In this document: positions 18,026 through 26,048 of the stretch, piece after piece | Numbering within the stretch: position 1 is the stretch's first letter | How the letters are laid out: the number at the start of each line of letters is the position of its first letter | Source: Clostridia bacterium | Lineage (GTDB): Bacteria > Bacillota > Clostridia > Oscillospirales > Acutalibacteraceae | Direction of reading: 5' to 3' | Length of the DNA: 64,000 bases | Assembly (NCBI GenBank): GCA_017399065.1 | Contig: JAFQEL010000011.1 | Location: 1-64,000, forward strand | The notes under the pieces: generated by a model | Databases searched by the model: none | What the model was told of the DNA's origin: nothing | Seen by the model: the letters and a program-made list of their open reading frames with translations, nothing else | Position numbers and translations under genes: made by a program

Positions 18026-20131
18026 GTGGTAAATAAAATCAAAGAATGGTTTAGTATTCAATTAGTTAAAAATCCCGGGAAAATGGTTTTGGCGGTTATT
18101 CTGCTATTTAACATTATATTTTTTCTTGTGGCAGCTTTGGTTATTAGTGCTTTGTCTCTAGATGGAACTGAAAAAATGGGTTTTATAGAGGCAGCTATAT
18201 GCACAATTACGATGATCTTGGATGCGGGTTGTATTCAGTTTGTAGTTGCTGATATAGGAAAATCGGGCATAGCTATAACGATAGTTTGTCTTGTGGTTGT
18301 GCTAATAGGCATGATTTCTTTTACCGGTTCTGTAATTGGTTATGTAACAAACTATATTTCAAACTTTATAGAAAATGCTAATTCAGGAAAAAGAAAGCTG
18401 AATTTGCAAAACCATTTTGTTATTCTGAATTGGAACAGCAGAGCATCTGAAATTATAAACGATATGCTGTACAGCGATGAAAAGCAAAAAGTAGTTGTGT
18501 TAGTGCAGTCAAGAAAAGAAGAGATTGAAAAAGAAATAGAAGAAAGACTTGCTGATACGGTTAACCGTGAAAATTTATCAGTCCAAAAAAAATACGAAAC
18601 ACTTACTTGGATTAAGCGTAAGTTTGCAGTTAGAAAAGAACAATTCAAAAAGAACGTAGTTGTTATGGTTCGTGAAGGTGATGTATTCTCGGCCAAGCAA
18701 CTCAATGATATATCGCTGAGCAAAGCGCGTGCCGTAATAATTTTGGGGAACGATATTAATAACACCATTTGTAAGTTTGAGCATAGAGAAAGAATAGAGG
18801 AAAGCAGCAGAGGAAATTCGCAGACGATAAAGACGTTGATGCAGGTTTCCGATATAACGGCTGATGAGAAGTCGGCGGATAACCAGAAAATTATTGTTGA
18901 AATCACCGATCTATGGACGCTTGAACTTGTAGAAAAAATAATTGAGGCAAAACAGGTTGAAGGGAAGTGCAATATTATTCCTGTGAGGGTCAATGAAGTA
19001 TTAGGACAAATCCTTTCACAGTTTTGTCTTATGCCTGAGCTTAATTCGGCATACAGTGAATTATTTTCAAACAGAGGTGCAGAGTTTCATTCAGAGCATT
19101 ATCCTTATGAGGATGAAATCTCCTTTGCAAATAATTATTTTGCCAATCACAATCATGCACTTCCGATTACAACAATGAAAAAAGGGAACGACACGTTCGC
19201 GTTCTATGTTGCAGATTGTGATAAAGACATACATAAGAAATCTGCAGTTGCAACATCTAACTATAGAGTGTCGTTGAAAAAAGATTATTGGATGGAAAGA
19301 AAGAATGTAGTGATTCTTGGACACAATAGCAAATGCAAGCATATTATGTCGGGATTTACCGCTTTCAGCAACGAGTGGAAAAGAAATGGTGAAGAAATAG
19401 TTCGAATAGTAGTTATTGACGACAAAAAAAGCTTGGAAAAAATGAACTACTATAAAGAATACCCGTTTGTAATAAGAACTGTAGAAGCTGATATTTATGA
19501 CAAAGATAAAATTTGTTCAACAATTGATGAATTTGTTTCCGACAACGAAGAAGATACAAGCGTGCTTATTCTTTCAGATGATTCTGCACTCAATGAAGAT
19601 ATTGATGCAAAGGCATTGGCAAATCTTGTATATGTGCGTGATATAATTACAAATAAAATAAAGAAAAATCCTAATTTTGATGCTGAAAGCATAGATGTTA
19701 TTGTTGAAATAATAGATCCAAAACATCATGACATAGTTAATAGTTATAGTGTTAACAATGTTGTTATTAGTAATCGTTATATTAGCAAAATGATAACACA
19801 AATTAGTGAATTTGAAGCATTGTTTGATTTTTATAATGATATTCTTTCCTATGATGAAGAAAACTCTCAAAATTACTGCAGCAAGGAGATTTATGTCAAG
19901 AAGGTTAGACGCTATTTTGATGAATTACCTGAAAAGACTACAGCTGACCAATTAATTCGTGCGATTTATAACGCCTCAATAGATGAAAAAAAGATGGGGG
20001 TTATAAATCCAACGATAGCACTTGGTTACGTTAAACCAGGAGGTAAAATTAAGATTTTTGGTGGAGATTTAACTCAAATTGAGGTAAAGTTAGAAGAAAA
20101 AGATAAGTTGATTTTGTTTAGTGCACATTAA
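18026..20131 (+). CDS. CASTOR/POLLUX-like ion channel with RCK-type domains
   Basis: About 701 residues if GTG 18026 is used, which has GAGG at 18014-18017. The frame is open back to TTG 17957, overlapping the toxin. A membrane helix (20-41), a shorter pore-like segment (53-74) and a long helix (82-110) precede a NAD-binding RCK/TrkA-like domain starting near 129 (HFVILNWNSRA). A second RCK-like module starts near 430 (VILGHNSKC). This order matches the CASTOR/POLLUX calcium/potassium channel family. As last gene of the operon it may sense membrane potential or ions, protect against an exported effector, or be a passenger. Gene position suggests co-transcription, and a strong terminator follows. 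Confidence 0.75.
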   Translation: MVNKIKEWFSIQLVKNPGKMVLAVILLFNIIFFLVAALVISALSLDGTEKMGFIEAAICTITMILDAGCIQFVVADIGKSGIAITIVCLVVVLIGMISFTGSVIGYVTNYISNFIENANSGKRKLNLQNHFVILNWNSRASEIINDMLYSDEKQKVVVLVQSRKEEIEKEIEERLADTVNRENLSVQKKYETLTWIKRKFAVRKEQFKKNVVVMVREGDVFSAKQLNDISLSKARAVIILGNDINNTICKFEHRERIEESSRGNSQTIKTLMQVSDITADEKSADNQKIIVEITDLWTLELVEKIIEAKQVEGKCNIIPVRVNEVLGQILSQFCLMPELNSAYSELFSNRGAEFHSEHYPYEDEISFANNYFANHNHALPITTMKKGNDTFAFYVADCDKDIHKKSAVATSNYRVSLKKDYWMERKNVVILGHNSKCKHIMSGFTAFSNEWKRNGEEIVRIVVIDDKKSLEKMNYYKEYPFVIRTVEADIYDKDKICSTIDEFVSDNEEDTSVLILSDDSALNEDIDAKALANLVYVRDIITNKIKKNPNFDAESIDVIVEIIDPKHHDIVNSYSVNNVVISNRYISKMITQISEFEALFDFYNDILSYDEENSQNYCSKEIYVKKVRRYFDELPEKTTADQLIRAIYNASIDEKKMGVINPTIALGYVKPGGKIKIFGGDLTQIEVKLEEKDKLILFSAH

Positions 20132-20159
20132 TATTTATGTGTATTTTGCATAAAAGAAT

Positions 20160-20206
20160 ACAAGTATAAAGCTCACAATATTTTTGTTAGCTTTATACTT
20201 GTTTTT
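20160..20206 (+). terminator. Terminator of the tubulin-like operon
   Basis: Perfect 14-base inverted repeat (20160-20173 and 20189-20202) with a 15-base loop, then a T run. It separates the + strand operon from the - strand transposon genes and could work in both directions. Confidence 0.8.
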
Positions 20207-20212
20207 GAATAA

Positions 20213-20569
20213 TTAAATGGATATTATTTCTTGATATACTATAGAATTTACTCTTGCCTGAATATTCTCCATTCTCTGTATCCATTCCCATTGGTTATGT
20301 CCTTTGAGCTTTTCTGTTATACCTTCGGTCTTTTTTAGTTGCTCAATGAGAGTATCAAACATATCATTTGCTTGTTCTTCCACCTTGGCACAGTGCTGAT
20401 AGAGTTTGCCTTGGCCCAGGAGAGTGGCAAAAAGTGCGGGGGTGTGTTTTTGTAAGTAATCCTTATACAGCATGCCCCATTTGCCGAGGCGAACGGCTGA
20501 TTCTTCGGGTGGAAGTTTGAGGTTGGGTATCATATAATCATTGACCTGTTTGTATGTAATATTTGCCAT
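20213..20569 (-). CDS. tnpV: TnpV family transposon-encoded protein
   Basis: 118 residues from ATG 20569, which has AAAGG at proper spacing. The frame begins 9 bases earlier. MANITYKQVNDYMIPNL at the start, then GKWGMLY..YLQKHTPAL and LLGQGKLY are the hallmarks of TnpV (PF14198), a short protein carried by Tn4451-like transposons of clostridia, role unknown. It follows the DUF6809 gene at close range, the usual order in those elements. No large serine recombinase is in the window, so this is probably a decayed element. Confidence 0.85.
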   Translation of the reverse strand: MANITYKQVNDYMIPNLKLPPEESAVRLGKWGMLYKDYLQKHTPALFATLLGQGKLYQHCAKVEEQANDMFDTLIEQLKKTEGITEKLKGHNQWEWIQRMENIQARVNSIVYQEIISI

Positions 20570-20574
20570 AGTTT

Positions 20575-20853
20575 TCATCCTTTCCTGTTATCGATAAAAG
20601 TATCGTATGTGAAGCGTGCTCCGAGTCTGAAACCTACGGTGAAGCTGTCTGCATTGCAGAGGCTTGAAAATTTGATGTAGGTTGTCACATAGTCGGTGAA
20701 TAGCTCCTGCTCCTTGTCAGCGAGAATTGATGTCAGGTGCTCCTCTTTGCTGGCAAGCTCACTGAGGCTCTTTTTAACCTTTGCCGTCAGATTGGTGGTA
20801 CACTCCTGCGGCTCGATGTTTCCGTAATAAAAATCTTCAATAAAGTCTGACAC
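20575..20853 (-). CDS. DUF6809-like transposon-associated protein
   Basis: 92 residues from a GTG start preceded by GGGAG. The N-terminal DFYYGNIEP stretch and later helical repeat-like segment resemble the DUF6809 family, small proteins found next to tnpV in clostridial mobile elements. Function unknown. It ends 6 bases before the tnpV start and its own start lies close behind the 52-residue gene upstream, so all three are probably co-transcribed. Confidence 0.65.
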   Translation of the reverse strand: MSDFIEDFYYGNIEPQECTTNLTAKVKKSLSELASKEEHLTSILADKEQELFTDYVTTYIKFSSLCNADSFTVGFRLGARFTYDTFIDNRKG

Positions 20854-20864
20854 AATATCACTCC

Positions 20865-21023
20865 CTATCTTTCAGATTTGTTGATGATTTTCAGGAGCAG
20901 TTCGTCAACATCTTCTGTTGGAATACCGTCCGAGAGAAGCATATTTCGGAACTCGTTCATTCCGTTGATTGAAAGGTTGCATTCAAAATCCGTGAGCTTC
21001 AGTTTTGTTTTTTTGCTGAACAT
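20865..21023 (-). CDS. Small hypothetical protein of the TnpV module
   Basis: 52 residues. The ATG at 21023 has a perfect AAGGAGG site 8 bases upstream, so I prefer it to the upstream in-frame start at 21056. Highly charged, helical C-terminus (TEDVDELLLKIIN). Not recognised. It is the first of three small genes reading toward tnpV and probably belongs to the same mobile element. Confidence 0.6.
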   Translation of the reverse strand: MFSKKTKLKLTDFECNLSINGMNEFRNMLLSDGIPTEDVDELLLKIINKSER

Positions 21024-21104
21024 AAAATTTGACCTCCTTGCATTTGGTAATACCATTTTACAGGGAGGTCTGTGTTTTGTCGAATGTATGAATTTGAAAA
21101 CTGT

Positions 21105-22013
21105 TTATCTATTTGTAATTACACCGGTACCTTCGGAAGGTACAATCATTAAATCATTAAATACTATTTTAGCATCAAGTAAATTTAATATTTCCGCATC
21201 TTCTTGAGAAAACTCTGGACCTAAGATTACTTTGTTTATACAGTTTTTGGTGATTTGTAAATCAAAATAAGCACTTCCATCAGAATACCTGTCAAGTGAT
21301 TTGGCAAAGGGAGTACCCTTCTTTATTGATAGAAGAGCTCTGGTTTCGTATTCCTCTCGCCAAAAAGAATGCTTAAAAAATGGAGCTGCTGCATCAATCC
21401 TATCAACTAATCTTAAGGTTGGAATAACTATACATTTTTTAAAATCCATAACTTTATTAGTTAATGGTATCGGTATAGGTGGAATTAGATTCTGTGTTTG
21501 GTCTTCTTCCTGTGATATTTCATGTACTTCGTATGAGTATGTATCCATATATTTTTCTAAAACATCATTAATAGACTCGAATCCATATACAATTTCTTGA
21601 CATCTCTTTACATCAAATTGTTGCGCATTTGTTAGCATTGCATTTAATAATTCATTTTTATCAAACTCAATGCATAGGCCATTATATCTTTCTGCTGAAC
21701 GATCTTTTCTGTGCATAGTATATGCATCCCATAACATACGGGAATCTGCCTTGCTAGTAAAACAGGATACTAAAGAAATACGTGTACTTTTGGAACCATT
21801 GTGTTTTTGCATATCGAAAAAGAATTGCTGTTCAGCTTTTAAATCACCTTCGTCAAGCCTTTTGATTGCCATTTCAAATAAATTTTCATACAATTGAACA
21901 GTATCAAAGTTATCGTTAGACGAAGTACTTTCTTTAAAACGCAGAGTTCCATTTTGAAGTATTAGTTTAAATGTATTAAAGTCAGTATAGTAATAAATTT
22001 TTTGAGATTCCAT
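21105..22013 (-). CDS. DUF2971-like protein
   Basis: 302 residues from ATG 22013 (AGGAG 6 bases upstream). The N-terminal YYYTDFNTFKLILQNGTLRF segment, the later SCFTSK....MLWDAY and the NGLCIEFD stretch match DUF2971, a widespread accessory family of unknown function often found in defence or mobile loci. No signal or membrane segment. It sits between the TnpV module and ssrA, facing the same way, and is visibly AT-rich like the cluster on its other side. Confidence 0.7.
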   Translation of the reverse strand: MESQKIYYYTDFNTFKLILQNGTLRFKESTSSNDNFDTVQLYENLFEMAIKRLDEGDLKAEQQFFFDMQKHNGSKSTRISLVSCFTSKADSRMLWDAYTMHRKDRSAERYNGLCIEFDKNELLNAMLTNAQQFDVKRCQEIVYGFESINDVLEKYMDTYSYEVHEISQEEDQTQNLIPPIPIPLTNKVMDFKKCIVIPTLRLVDRIDAAAPFFKHSFWREEYETRALLSIKKGTPFAKSLDRYSDGSAYFDLQITKNCINKVILGPEFSQEDAEILNLLDAKIVFNDLMIVPSEGTGVITNR

Positions 22014-22107
22014 ATTATTTCTCCTGATTATCATATTGTACTTATGTTAATTATATTACAAAATTAAAAATAAATAAAGGGATCATAAAACATTAATTTA
22101 AAAAACA

Positions 22108-22150
22108 AAGCCCTCTACCTTAGAGATTAATCTAAGATAGAGGGTTTCTG
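22108..22150 (-). terminator. Terminator downstream of ssrA
   Basis: Long inverted repeat (CCCTCTA.CTTAGA / TCTAAG.TAGAGGG) with T-rich tracts on both strands. On the - strand it follows the tmRNA and the remnant beside it. Confidence 0.75.
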
Positions 22151-22156
22151 TTTTTG

Positions 22157-22222
22157 TCAGATGTCCACTTTCACGGCGAAGCCGCCTGTGAAGAAATAGT
22201 AGGTGTTCGTCTGACTTGTGTT
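22157..22222 (-). pseudogene. C-terminal coding remnant abutting ssrA
   Basis: On the - strand, immediately after the CCA end of ssrA, a frame reads NTSQTNTYYFFTGGFAVKVDI and stops at 22157-22159. It has no start of its own, and its frame runs back into the tmRNA gene. This looks like the tail of a gene left by integration at the tmRNA 3' end. The parent gene is not identified. Confidence 0.4.
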
Positions 22223-22575
22223 TGGTGGAGATGGCGGTAGTCGAAACCGCGTCCGAAAACCCATTACCACAACTTTCTACGAGTGTATCCGTTCTTTTAG
22301 GATTCCCCTCAAGTGACGCCGGACGGCAGGCTTCACTCTACGGTAGCCTTTAATTCATGGCACCATACAAGGCTAATCTGATGCGCACGTTCACCGCTGA
22401 TCGACGCCGTTATCCGGGCCGCGGTACTCCCGGTAACGACGGCTGCTAAAAGTTAAGCAGCTTTAAGAACTGTATTGTTGTCGTTTATTTTTAATAAACT
22501 GCAGCTTTTATAGCGGGTCTGCACCGCTACTCGCTTATCATGACTCTGAATCCCCGTCGAAATCCTTTCATCCCC
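22223..22575 (-). ncRNA. ssrA: Transfer-messenger RNA
   Basis: Read on the - strand the 5' end is GGGGATGAAAGGATTTCGAC (22575 down) and the 3' end is GGTTTCGACTACCGCCATCT followed by CCACCA (22223), the paired tRNA-like ends of tmRNA. The internal frame ends in NDNNTVLKAA and TAA (22453-22488), as expected of a degradation tag ending in Ala-Ala. It rescues stalled ribosomes together with SmpB, encoded about 800 bases upstream. The tag ends LKAA in place of the usual LAA. Confidence 0.95.
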
Positions 22576-22656
22576 ATGTATCACACTTGCGTGTGAGTGA
22601 ACAGATAATAATGAATAGTGAATAGCTATTACCTGCACTCAACGCAAGATATGTTA

Positions 22657-23232
22657 TTAACTTATTTCAATTACTATATGCTGTCCGCCTTCGTCAACAA
22701 AATTCATTATTTCACCCGTTGCACCGTCATCAATAAGACTGAAAATATTGTCAATCTGATTATTATCGAGAGAAGGTGATTCGAGATTGACTATACCCGA
22801 AATCCCCAAGCCGAGCTTTGTGAATCTCTTCACCATTGTCAACGGAAAAGAAACATTAACTGGCTTTTTGCCTTCGGCCGTAATTCTGATTTTAAGATTA
22901 AGCTTGCTCAGATCTGCCGGCTCTTTATTTTCTTTTGCAGGCGGCTCCGGTTTGTCTTGTTTTTCAGGTGTTGCACCGCCCAACAGCTCATCTGTACTTG
23001 TGTCGAGAAGCTGTGCAATTTTTGGCAGGAGCATTATATCGGGGCAGGAATTATCATTTTCCCATTTTGAAACAGCCTGTGCCGTAACACCGAGAAGCTG
23101 TGAGAACTCCTCCTGAGTGTAACCTTTTTTCTTTCTGAGTTCAGCAATTCTTGAACCGAGAGTAGAAGCCTTTTCATCATTAATCGGCTGATTCGGCTCA
23201 TCCTCTTTTTTACTCTTATTGAACAGTGTCAT
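22657..23232 (-). CDS. XRE-family transcriptional regulator
   Basis: 191 residues. An HTH_3 domain occupies about 26-85 (SRIAELRKKKGYTQEEFSQL, then VTAQAVSKWEND and the LPKIAQLLDTSTDELL tail). A proline/lysine linker (86-110) joins it to a beta-rich C-terminal domain (about 113-191) that may sense a ligand or mediate oligomerisation. No membrane helix. It lies between ssrA and smpB in the same orientation. Targets cannot be told from sequence. Confidence 0.85.
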   Translation of the reverse strand: MTLFNKSKKEDEPNQPINDEKASTLGSRIAELRKKKGYTQEEFSQLLGVTAQAVSKWENDNSCPDIMLLPKIAQLLDTSTDELLGGATPEKQDKPEPPAKENKEPADLSKLNLKIRITAEGKKPVNVSFPLTMVKRFTKLGLGISGIVNLESPSLDNNQIDNIFSLIDDGATGEIMNFVDEGGQHIVIEIS

Positions 23233-23362
23233 TTTATTTTCTCCTTTCGGCTTTGTGTTGCCTTCATTCTAACGGAGAATGCTTCGAAAATGAAGCGAAC
23301 AAAGGTTGATTTCACTAAACCAACAGTTAAATACACTGCCTAAACCGCTCAACCGTTGGTTG

Positions 23363-23827
23363 TTATTGGTTTCTCGCCGCTAAATTTCGTTCGATATCTC
23401 TTTGTGCATCTTTTTTTGCGGCGACGGCTCGTTTATCGTAGAGCTTTTTACCCTTGCAAAGGCCGATTTTGAGCTTTGCTCTGCCCTTGACAAAATAAAT
23501 TGAAAGCGGAATCAATGAAAGTCCGTCTTGCTTGACTGTACCGTAAAGGTGGTTTATTTCACGCTTGTGCATAAGCAGCTTTTTGACTCTGAGCGGATCT
23601 CGGTTAAAAATGTTCCCCTGCTCGTACGGGCTGATATGCATGCCGTTTGCGAAAATTTCACCGTCTTTGATTGAGCACCACGAATCCTTGAGGTTGACTC
23701 TGCCCTGACGGATTGATTTGACCTCTGTACCGAAAAGCTCGATACCTGCCTCGTACTCTTCAAGGACAAAGTAATCGTGATATGCCTTTTTGTTCTGGGC
23801 AACCGTTCTGCCGTTCTGTGTTTCCAA
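23363..23827 (-). CDS. smpB: SsrA-binding protein SmpB
   Basis: 154 residues, full length for the family. [51 protein letters not shown] and the basic tail ending in [13 protein letters not shown] are the standard SmpB blocks. It binds the tRNA-like part of tmRNA and delivers it to stalled ribosomes. The start is TTG, placed 7-9 bases after AAGGAAGTGAT. The partner ssrA lies in the same orientation downstream, with only the XRE gene between. Confidence 0.97.
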   Translation of the reverse strand: METQNGRTVAQNKKAYHDYFVLEEYEAGIELFGTEVKSIRQGRVNLKDSWCSIKDGEIFANGMHISPYEQGNIFNRDPLRVKKLLMHKREINHLYGTVKQDGLSLIPLSIYFVKGRAKLKIGLCKGKKLYDKRAVAAKKDAQRDIERNLAARNQ

Positions 23828-23900
23828 GGCGCTATCACTTCCTTTCTCTATGTCCTTGGAAAAATCATTTTAACATATTTTTTTGCATTGTCAAGAAAAT

Positions 23901-25154
23901 TTATTCGACAATATATTCCTTATTTTCATCAAGCAGATACATTTCTGCAATTACCTCGAGGTAAATTCCCTCGGCACGGTAATCCTCGCAGAGCACCTTG
24001 CCCTCTGTGCGGAAGCGTGCCGCAACAGCAGACTTTGAATAAGGCAGTATGAGCTTTGCCTGCCTGCGTGTAGGCGGAAGTGCGGCGGCAATTTCACTCA
24101 GAAGCTTATCAAGCCCTGTGCCGTTTTTCGCACTTATCATAACGCTCTTACCGACTGTGGGCAGGTCGCCTGTAGAGTCAATAAGGTCGCACTTATTCAT
24201 AACGGAAATTATCGGCTTGTTCATACAGCCGAGCTCTGTGAGCAGGTCTGCCGTAACACGAAGGTGCTCGGCACATTCGTCAGACGATGCATCGCACACG
24301 TTGAGAATTACGGTTGCACTCGCCGCCTCTTCGAGCGTTGATTTGAACGCTTCGACAAGGTGGTGAGGCAGTCTGCGGATAAGACCGACCGTATCAATAA
24401 GCATTACACGTCTGCCGTCGGGCAGGTCAAGACCTCTTGACGTAGGGTCAAGCGTTGCGAAGAGCTTATCCTCAGCAAGCACGCCTGCCTCGGTAAGCGT
24501 ATTCATAAGAGTTGACTTGCCAGCGTTTGTATAGCCAACGATGGCAACGGTCTGCACGCCGTCTTTGGCACGCCTTGAGCGTAGATTACCCCGCCTTTTC
24601 TCAAGGCCTTCAAGCTGCTCCTCAAGTGCAGAAATTCTGCGGCGGATATGACGCCTGTCGCTCTCGAGCTTTGTTTCACCGGGACCTCTTGTACCGATAC
24701 CGCCGCCCAGACGAGAGAGCTGTACACCCTTACCCGTAAGACGCGGAAGAGAATACTTGAGCTGTGCAAGCTCAACCTGCAGCTTACCCTCACCCGACAC
24801 TGCACGTCCTGCAAAAATGTCGAGAATAAGGGTTGTACGGTCGACAACACGCACACCTGTTTCATCTTCAATATTGCGGGTCTGCGACGGAGTAAGCTCT
24901 GCATCAAAAATCAGCAGATCTACTTCGTTATCCTCGCAGAACATCTTCAGTTCTTCAAGCTTACCCGAGCCAATATAGGTTGCGTTGTCGGGCTTGTCAC
25001 GCTTTTGTATCATTCGCGCAACGACCTCAGCGCCTGCAGTTTTTGCAAGCTCCTCAAGCTCATCAAGTGAACTGTCGGGGTCGTACTGCTCGAAATCAAC
25101 GCACACAAGCACCGCTTTTTCGGGCTGCTGAGAGTTTTCGTAAAATTCTTTCAT
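23901..25154 (-). CDS. hflX: GTPase HflX
   Basis: 417 residues. The N-terminal HflX domain has the glycine-rich GGGIGTRGPGE loop (150-160), and a coiled linker follows. The G domain has GYTNAGKS (207-214), DTVGLIRRLPHHLVEAFKST and NKCD. HflX binds the 50S subunit and splits stalled or hibernating 70S ribosomes under stress. It starts 4 bases after ricT stops and lacks a clear ribosome site, so translation is probably coupled. It sits with ssrA/smpB and ricT in a ribosome-rescue-rich neighbourhood. Confidence 0.96.
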   Translation of the reverse strand: MKEFYENSQQPEKAVLVCVDFEQYDPDSSLDELEELAKTAGAEVVARMIQKRDKPDNATYIGSGKLEELKMFCEDNEVDLLIFDAELTPSQTRNIEDETGVRVVDRTTLILDIFAGRAVSGEGKLQVELAQLKYSLPRLTGKGVQLSRLGGGIGTRGPGETKLESDRRHIRRRISALEEQLEGLEKRRGNLRSRRAKDGVQTVAIVGYTNAGKSTLMNTLTEAGVLAEDKLFATLDPTSRGLDLPDGRRVMLIDTVGLIRRLPHHLVEAFKSTLEEAASATVILNVCDASSDECAEHLRVTADLLTELGCMNKPIISVMNKCDLIDSTGDLPTVGKSVMISAKNGTGLDKLLSEIAAALPPTRRQAKLILPYSKSAVAARFRTEGKVLCEDYRAEGIYLEVIAEMYLLDENKEYIVE

Positions 25155-25158
25155 AAGC

Positions 25159-26028
25159 TTATTCTATGCCTTTTAATGCTTCCAATTCAGCTTTTTCAAC
25201 TTTTATTTTGCTGTCTTTAATTACATTCACATCGTGTCTGTGCACGCTTATAGGTGCAGCATTGGGGTTGCGGTCAAGAGTAACCTTGAGCATACCCGTA
25301 AGAAGGTTGACATCGCTTACAACGCCCTTGCCCTCTCTTGTATTTACAAGTGCACCTACCTTGGGAGTTACACGGAGCAGATGCTCATAAGACTCCTGCT
25401 CGTATTTGAGACAGCACATAAGTCTGCCGCAGGTGCCGCTGATTTTTGTCGGATTGAGCGAAAGGCCCTGCTCCTTAGCCATTTTAATAGAGATAGAAAC
25501 CGACTGAAGGTCGTCGATATAGGTGCTGCAGCAGAAAGGTCTGCCGCAGATACCCAGACCGCCGAGCATTTTCGCTTCGTCACGCACACCGATTTGTCTG
25601 AGCTCGATTCTTGTATGGAAAACACCCGCAAGATCTTTTACAAGCTCACGGAAATCAACTCTGCCGTCAGCTGTGAAATAAAACAGAATCTTACTGCCGT
25701 CGAGTGTATATTCAACGTCAACAAGCTTCATACCGAGACCGTGCTTCTCTATTTTCTTTTCGCAGATTACAAGTGCTTCAGCCTCTTTCTTTCTGTTTTC
25801 TTCAAGCTTAGCTATATCTTCTTTTGTCGCTTTACGTATTATTTTTTTGAGGGGCTTTACAATTTCGCTTTCGGGCACGTCAGTCGGCTCAGCCGCAACC
25901 TCGCCGCACTCGATGCCTCTTGCCGTTTCGACAACTACCTTTTCGCCGACCTCAAAATCAAGACCGATAGGGTCGAAGTTATATACCTTGCCCGCCTCTT
26001 TGAAACGGACACCAACTACTATAGCCAT
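25159..26028 (-). CDS. ricT: RicT/YaaT, PSP1-domain iron-sulfur protein
   Basis: 289 residues. The PSP1 domain covers roughly 60-215, and six cysteines in two clusters (C161, C166, C167; C200, C205, C206) match those that hold iron-sulfur clusters in the RicAFT complex of Bacillus. That complex promotes RNase Y-dependent mRNA maturation and affects phosphorelay signalling. It lies just behind holB, as yaaT does in Bacillus, which supports the call. RicA and RicF are not in this window. Confidence 0.93.
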   Translation of the reverse strand: MAIVVGVRFKEAGKVYNFDPIGLDFEVGEKVVVETARGIECGEVAAEPTDVPESEIVKPLKKIIRKATKEDIAKLEENRKKEAEALVICEKKIEKHGLGMKLVDVEYTLDGSKILFYFTADGRVDFRELVKDLAGVFHTRIELRQIGVRDEAKMLGGLGICGRPFCCSTYIDDLQSVSISIKMAKEQGLSLNPTKISGTCGRLMCCLKYEQESYEHLLRVTPKVGALVNTREGKGVVSDVNLLTGMLKVTLDRNPNAAPISVHRHDVNVIKDSKIKVEKAELEALKGIE

Positions 26029-26048
26029 TGTTTTACCTTCTTTATATA

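Noticed and set aside
18352-18993. Open - strand frame of 213 codons inside the channel gene
   Set aside because: It mirrors the RCK-like domain, and its Ser/Phe-rich sequence is what an AT-rich gene gives on its other strand.
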